Of a DNA stretch of 64,000 nt, positions 60,001 to 64,000 are shown one piece after another. The DNA lies in contig JAPFBL010000314.1 of assembly GCA_026182355.1 (NCBI GenBank), positions 241,001-305,000 on the forward strand, given 5' to 3'. This DNA is from Hermatobates lingyangjiaoensis (lineage: Eukaryota; Arthropoda; Insecta; Hemiptera; Hermatobatidae). Both the position numbers and the translations under genes were made by a program. How positions within the stretch are numbered: the stretch's first letter is position 1; every line of letters starts with the position of its first letter. Below the pieces are notes generated by a model. It was not told the DNA's origin, made no database searches, and saw nothing but the letters and a program-made list of their open reading frames with translations.

Positions 60001-60059
60001 ATATATATATATATATATATATACATACGTATATCATTCGTAACGGTCGGTGGACTCAT

Positions 60060-60180
60060 TCATGTCTCCGTTCCTTCGCTCCTTCTCCTTTTTCTTTTTC
60101 TCCTCTCCTGAAGACAGCAAGACAGCTGGAATGATCGAGAATCGTGAGTGTTAGTCCTCTTTATATGTTTTTGTGTACCT
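60060..60180 (+). mobile_element. Decayed family G arm
   Basis: ctctcctgaagacagcaaga, then gctggaatgatcgagaatcg, then gtgagtgttag, matching the minus strand of 17768-17865. Stem II and GAAA are mutated. Confidence 0.55.
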
Positions 60181-60224
60181 ATATATATATGTATATAATC
60201 TCAATAAATTGTTCTTGACCTCTT

Positions 60225-60545
60225 CCATTCTATTATATGTTTTGTTATTGAGGGCTAGGTCATATAAAAGAAAATAAACTCCTTCCTAGGTCAACTTTTC
60301 GATGTATTTGTACATCATCTTCAGGGCTAAAATTAGAGTAAGAACTATAATACATTTACTAAAACAATCTACAACTTTGTGTTAGTTCTCTATGTGAGTT
60401 GTAGATTGTTTTGGTAAATGTATTATAGTTCTTACTCTAATTTTAGCCCTGGAGATGATGTACAAATACATCGAAACGTTGGCCTAGGAAGGAGTTTATT
60501 TTTTTTTTGTAAGACCTAGCCCTCAATAACAAAACATACAATATA
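60225..60545. mobile_element. Family I foldback
   Basis: Arms about 60230-60395 and 60400-60540. Motifs at 60289-60327 (minus: intact CUGAAGA, but AGUU where CGUU is expected) and 60446-60483 (plus: GAAACGUU intact but core CUGGAGA). Stem II is six perfect pairs (GAUGUA/UACAUC) with a CAAA loop in both, and stem I is GCC/GGC. Each arm has one defect in a different half. Confidence 0.75.
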
Positions 60546-60562
60546 TATATATATATATATAT

Positions 60563-60655
60563 GTCTTGTTAAATGGTATGCTTATTTTTAATTTCATGAA
60601 TTTAAAAATAGGCATACAATTTAACAAGACATCCATAAACGAAGGTCTGCTCCCG

Positions 60656-60660
<5 letters not shown>
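60563..60660. mobile_element. Short foldback (family J)
   Basis: gtcttgttaaatggtatgct and its complement (60563-60590 and 60603-60630), then acgaaggtctgctcccg, shared with 54648-54690 on the other strand. Set between TA tracts. No hammerhead motif seen. Confidence 0.6.
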
Positions 60661-60695
<35 letters not shown>

Positions 60696-60764
60696 AAAAA
60701 GATTTCACATAAACACGTGAAACAACAATCAATGATCAAACCACAATAAGAAATGGGAAAACAA

Positions 60765-60807
60765 GACTAAGATCTTTCAACCGTAACAAGCGGTCTTCGT
60801 CAGAGTC
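60765..60807 (-). ncRNA. hammerhead ribozyme candidate, PLE left repeat
   Basis: A 43-nt motif identical to 62649-62691 on the other strand. Stem I GACU/AGUC (with further GGG/CCC pairing outside), CUGACGA, extra A, stem II G-ACCG/CGGU-U with a CUUGUUA loop, GAAA, self-complementary GAUC stem III, UU. All core bases of a hammerhead are present apart from the extra nucleotide. Activity has not been tested. Confidence 0.7.
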
Positions 60808-60976
60808 AAAAACCCAACTGAACACTAGATGCAGAAAACATCTGGTGAGGAGTTGAGAAGAGTGGGAGGGAAGAGTGGTATTTTAAAAGGGTGAAAGCAC
60901 AGGAAAGGACTAATGTCCAGAAAGGGATGTTTGGGGAAACAAAGGAGTACAGTAAGAAAAAGTAAAAAACTATCCG

Positions 60977-61444
60977 CTAGCTGTCAACACTCTTTGAAGA
61001 GGCTATTGCCCTCGTGACGAAAGTATCAAGTTTGAAGAGACCGTTACTAATGTTTATAATATTAGATCTATTAAATTTAATTAGAGACGATTCAATAATA
61101 TTTCTTAACAACATTGATTTTTCATAGGTAATAAATTTAGCTCCTGTCCAATCAATATGATGATTTTTATTTTTTATATGCAAGAATAAGGCACTACTGT
61201 TTTCCTGTCTACTTACGTTATATTGGTGTTGTTTTACACGTGTTTTTAATGATTTACCAGTTTGACCAATATAAATTTTATGGCAATTTTCGCACGGAAT
61301 TTTATAAATACCAGCGGACTCCAATTCGCTTGGAGAGTTTTTTATTAACATATTACCCACGTTATTACAATTAGAAAACACTATATTAAAATCAAGTTGT
61401 TTGGCTAATCTTGGAAGGGGGTCCAATGATTCGTGGTATGGCAA
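60977..61444 (-). CDS. GIY-YIG endonuclease domain of the PLE (C-terminal part of the polyprotein)
   Basis: 155 codons ending in a stop. GIY at residues 45-47 and YIG at 58-60 frame the nuclease core, with CENC at 51-54 and two or three His at 89-96 giving the CCHH arrangement typical of PLE endonucleases. R69 and E118 sit where the catalytic Arg and Glu of GIY-YIG enzymes are expected. The domain would nick target DNA to prime reverse transcription. This part has no stop, whereas the upstream polymerase is broken by frameshifts, so no full enzyme can be made. The ATG at 61444 is internal to the ancestral reading frame, not a true start. Confidence 0.85.
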   Translation of the reverse strand: MPYHESLDPLPRLAKQLDFNIVFSNCNNVGNMLIKNSPSELESAGIYKIPCENCHKIYIGQTGKSLKTRVKQHQYNVSRQENSSALFLHIKNKNHHIDWTGAKFITYEKSMLLRNIIESSLIKFNRSNIINISNGLFKLDTFVTRAIASSKSVDS

Positions 61445-61499
61445 AACTATAGAATTTGATAATAAAAGGGGCTCTTTTGAAGTATTAAGAAAGTTTTTT

Positions 61500-62553
61500 T
61501 AGCACCCTTCAAAGCTAAATCGATATAAGAAGAGGGGTATTTTAATGAAAGGGCAATTGACCTAATGTTATTAATCTCTTCATTAAGAAATTCTGGAGAG
61601 GAAACTCTTAAGGCTCTCAAAAAAATATTTCTAAAAACAGAAATTTTAACATTTTTTGGATGCGATGAATAAAAATGAAGTATGCAAGTACATTCGTAGG
61701 TTTTCTATATACACTAAAGCGTAACTCATTAGGTAACCTATGGATCAGGACATCTAAGAAGGGCAAATTACCACTTATTTCTTCTTCCATTGTGAATTTG
61801 ATTGTCGGCACTAATGAATTCAATTTTGTTAGGAAATCAACTTTTTAAAGAATTGGGACAAATGCAAAGAATATCGTCAACATATCTATACCATTTAACA
61901 TTTTTGGGCAAAATTGAGCTTAACATTTTACTCTCAAAAAAACTCCATATATAAATTACTTAGGAGGGGGGATAAACAGTTACCATAGCAAGACCAAATT
62001 TTTGTATATAATAATTATTTTCAAATTGAAAATGACAATCTACCACACATAATTAATTAACTCTATTATAGTGGTAGATGGAAGGGGAAGGGAATAATTA
62101 ATTAATTCCTCCTGGAGTAAGCTCAACAGATCAGTTACTGGTACATTCGTAAAAAGAGACTTCACATCGAAACTGATTAATCTATAATTTTTGTTCATGT
62201 TGACGCTTTTTAATTTTTTTTTTTTTTTTTTTTTTTAATTAAATCTACATTGTTTTTTATATGGCTGCCTGAAATTTTTCCAATTAAGGGGCTTAAAATA
62301 CTTACTAACCATTTGGACAAGCCATATGATGCCGAACCAACCGAACTCACAATTAAACGTATTGGGTAATTATCTTTATGTGTCTTGATCAACCGTACAT
62401 ATATGGCAAAGAAGGGGATTTTGATATAAATTTAGTAATAAGTTCGGGTTGATTTTTTAAGATAGTTTTAATTTTTTTATTAAATGAACTATTGACCCTT
62501 TCCAAAGGATTAGACCTTAACTTTTTATACACATTTTCATCATTTAGCATGAT
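61500..62553 (-). pseudogene. PLE reverse transcriptase, decayed
   Basis: Fragments in different frames follow PLE order from 62553 down: LPYMYG and IKTHKDNYPIRLIVSS (about 62420-62345), SVGSASYGLSKWL and the ILSPLIG region, SFDVKSLFTNVP (motif A, 62139-62173), WYRYVDDILCI with the catalytic YVDD at 61873-61884, then FLDVLIHR and YRKPTN (61617-61823), which lead toward the endonuclease. Several stops, frameshifts and an A-run (T-run 62216-62236) break it, and the N-terminus is missing. Enzymatically dead, but its identity is clear. Confidence 0.88.
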
Positions 62554-62648
62554 GAACCCTTTCACCCTTTTAAAATACCACTCTTCCCTCCCACTCTTCT
62601 CAACTCCTCACCAGATGTTTTCTGCATCTAGTGTTCAGTTGGGTTTTT

Positions 62649-62691
62649 GACTCTGACGAAGACCGCTTGTTACGGTTGAAAGATCTTAGTC
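62649..62691 (+). ncRNA. hammerhead ribozyme candidate, PLE right repeat
   Basis: Same 43-nt motif as 60765-60807: GACU 62649-62652, CUGACGA 62653-62659, stem II region 62660-62677, GAAA 62678-62681, GAUC 62682-62685, UU 62686-62687, AGUC 62688-62691. Predicted cleavage follows 62687. The stem III is its own complement with no loop, so folding probably needs two motifs side by side. Confidence 0.7.
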
Positions 62692-62744
62692 TTGTTTTCC
62701 CATTTCTTATTGTGGTTTGATCATTGATATATATATATATATAT

Positions 62745-62945
62745 ATGAAAACAAACCACAAGGAAAAAAAAGAAAACAGATAGAAAAAATGCTCTGAGGC
62801 CTTTCAATTTATGTCATCAGAGAGCAAACATGACATAAATGACATAGATGACATAAATTGAAAAGGCCTCAGATCATTTTTTCTATCTGTTTTCTTTTTT
62901 TTCCTTGTGGTTTGTTTTCAATTGATTGTATCACGTGTTTATTGT
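62745..62945. mobile_element. Family H-type foldback
   Basis: Arms tgaaaacaaaccacaaggaa (62746 on) and complement ending near 62920. Left-arm motif at 62790-62826. The right-arm motif is degraded by short tandem copies of atgacata (62830-62860). TA tracts flank both ends. Confidence 0.75.
62790..62826 (-). ncRNA. hammerhead ribozyme candidate, near-canonical
   Basis: On the minus strand: a six-pair stem I (UGCUCU/AGAGCA), canonical CUGAUGA, a short weak stem II in CAUAAAUU, GAAA, self-complementary GGCC stem III and UC before cleavage. Of all motifs in the window its core and stem I are closest to textbook, while its stem II is the weakest. Confidence 0.65.
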
Positions 62946-62960
62946 GATTCATCTGCATAT

Positions 62961-63100
62961 AATATATATATATATATATAATATATATTATATATATATA
63001 TATTATATATATATATATGATAAAACCACAATATGAAATGGGAAAACAAGACTAAGATCTTTCAACCGTAACAAGTGGTCTTCGTCAGAGTCAAAAAAGC
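62961..63100 (-). mobile_element. TA tract and single family A arm
   Basis: (TA)n with short interruptions to about 63018, then gataaaaccacaatatgaaa and an intact motif at 63050-63092 (minus; stem II ACCA/CGGU with one mismatch). The opposite arm is absent. Confidence 0.7.
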
Positions 63101-63473
63101 CTAACAATAACGTTTCATAATCATGGTCTATTCATTCATGTGAATTTTCTCAATGTCAATGATTCCTTATTGTTTTCTCCTAATTTGCTTATTGATCAGT
63201 ATTTAGTTCATTTTTTATTAATTTTCTCAATACTTTTTCTATATATCTGTCATAATTTTCTTCCGTCTTCTTCGATTTTTTTCACGTATTGCGGTAACAC
63301 TGTAATAGCTTTAAAAGGAGGAGTTTTCAAGTGGCTGCGGTTTCTCCCACATATCGTTTCTTCTTTTGATGACGACTAATGTCATGGTAGAAATATTGCT
63401 AAGTGGGTTTTAACTGTGGATGTGGGTTTTTTCTTTTGTTATAATTAGCAGCAGTTTATTTTTATTGTTTAAA
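63101..63473. other. Unassigned DNA
   Basis: No gene recognised. gatgacgactaatgtcatgg near 63369 with gaaatattgct is a weak relic of a family B-like motif. Confidence 0.4.
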
Positions 63474-63714
63474 AATATTTCACATAAACACGTGAAACAA
63501 TAATCAATGATCAAACCACAATAAGAAAATGGGAAAACAAGACCAAGACTCTTTAACCGTAACAAGCGGTCCTCGTAAGAGTCAAAAACCCAACTGGTTT
63601 TTGATTCTGACTCAAAACACAGTTGAATTTTTGACTCTGACGAGGACCACTTGTTACGGTTGAAAGGTCTTGGTCTTGTTTTCCCGTCTTCTTATTGAAG
63701 TTTGATCATTTATT
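63474..63714. mobile_element. Family A foldback
   Basis: Arms start tttcacataaacacgtgaaa and end gaagtttgatcatt. The minus-strand motif at 63541-63583 is damaged. The plus-strand motif at 63633-63675 keeps CUGACGA, GAAA and a stem III changed from GAUC to GGUC (still pairable with a G-U). The loop holds an extra partial copy. Confidence 0.7.
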
Positions 63715-63727
63715 ATTGTATATATAT

Positions 63728-63962
63728 ACGTTTCGCAGTAAACTATAGAGACAGAGTAAAGGGAAGAACGCACTTACAGTATCTAATTTCTACAGTAATC
63801 AGGAGTGTAAAGATAGTGACACTATCGATTGGAGATGGTTGCGTCGCTTCGCAAGTGCGCTTGGTGTCCCTATCCATTCTCTCCAGAGGACGATTCAACT
63901 GAAAATTAAAGACTATATATGTATTCGTCCCTTTACTCTGTATCTATAGTTTACTGTGAAAC
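63728..63962. mobile_element. Foldback related to family C
   Basis: Outer arms gtttcgcagtaaactataga and complement ending at 63962, inner gacagagtaaaggga. The loop contains ggttgcgtcgcttcgcaagtg, like the family C loop (ccgttgcgtctgcaac). The motif halves (cagtaatcaggag; gaaaattaaagac) are decayed. Confidence 0.6.
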
Positions 63963-64000
63963 ATTTGTTGTCCTTTGTGAAACGTTTTCCTGCTGATAAT

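Larger units (their letters stand above)
60728..62728 (-). mobile_element. Penelope-like retroelement with 170-bp inverted terminal repeats
   Basis: Left (60728-60897) and right (62559-62728) terminal repeats are inverted copies of equal length, 170 bp. Each contains the family A hammerhead motif and ends in atcaatgatcaaaccac or its complement, set against TA repeats. Between them, on the minus strand, lie relics of a reverse transcriptase followed by a GIY-YIG endonuclease, the domain order of PLEs. About 250 N-terminal residues usual for PLE polymerases are absent, since the right repeat begins just upstream of the palm-proximal region. It is the likely parent of the many family A foldbacks, which resemble its ends without the coding part. 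Confidence 0.9.

Noticed and set aside
60977..62553. Host reverse transcriptase or telomerase gene
   Set aside because: The RT motifs are followed by GIY-YIG and flanked by inverted terminal repeats, which is PLE structure; frame breaks exclude a working host gene.

Overview
The window looks like non-coding, repeat-saturated DNA from an animal nuclear genome, probably an invertebrate; the lineage cannot be fixed from the sequence. It is strongly AT-rich, with long (TA)n, (CA)n and (CT)n tracts, tRNA-derived SINEs, decayed hAT and mariner transposases and a decayed Penelope-like retroelement (PLE). No operon, bacterial promoter or intact host gene is visible. The longest open frames belong to transposons, lie in simple repeats or are chance frames.

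Layout. 0-7 kb: a SINE, a PLE-type foldback with a 13-bp target duplication and a nested TA-flanked MITE, a decayed 45/90-bp satellite and two LINE-like 3' ends. 8-20 kb: hammerhead-bearing foldbacks, a SINE with a 9-bp target duplication, a 17-18-bp minisatellite and an array co-amplified with a hammerhead segment. 21-31 kb: CT tracts, then a run of inverted-duplicate elements set in TA microsatellites. 31-38 kb: a hAT relic with its 8-bp duplication, a SINE carrying a second insertion with a 15-bp duplication, a six-copy ~132-bp tandem repeat and a 5S rRNA-like SINE head. 40-53 kb: more foldbacks, a second hAT relic and two decayed tandem arrays. 53.7-54.6 kb: a palindromic mariner with two 5' ends and no catalytic domain. 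55-59 kb: a SINE with an 8-bp duplication and an exon-like segment with an inverted decayed copy. 59-64 kb: a dense foldback cluster around a PLE with reverse transcriptase and GIY-YIG relics between two 170-bp inverted terminal repeats.

The main pattern is a shared RNA motif. At least nine foldback families with unrelated sequences carry the same hammerhead-ribozyme-like plan: CUGANGA, one extra nucleotide, a stem II that usually opens with G and closes with C, GAAA, a very short self-complementary stem III, and UH. Several also have complementary stem I strands. The best examples are the 43-nt motifs in both termini of the PLE (60765-60807 and 62649-62691) and a 37-nt motif at 62790-62826. 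PLEs are known to carry minimal hammerheads. The number of families, the self-complementary stem III in each and the inverted-duplicate form of most copies, including the mariner, are the points most worth following up. All claims come from reading by eye; no alignment, folding or database search was run.
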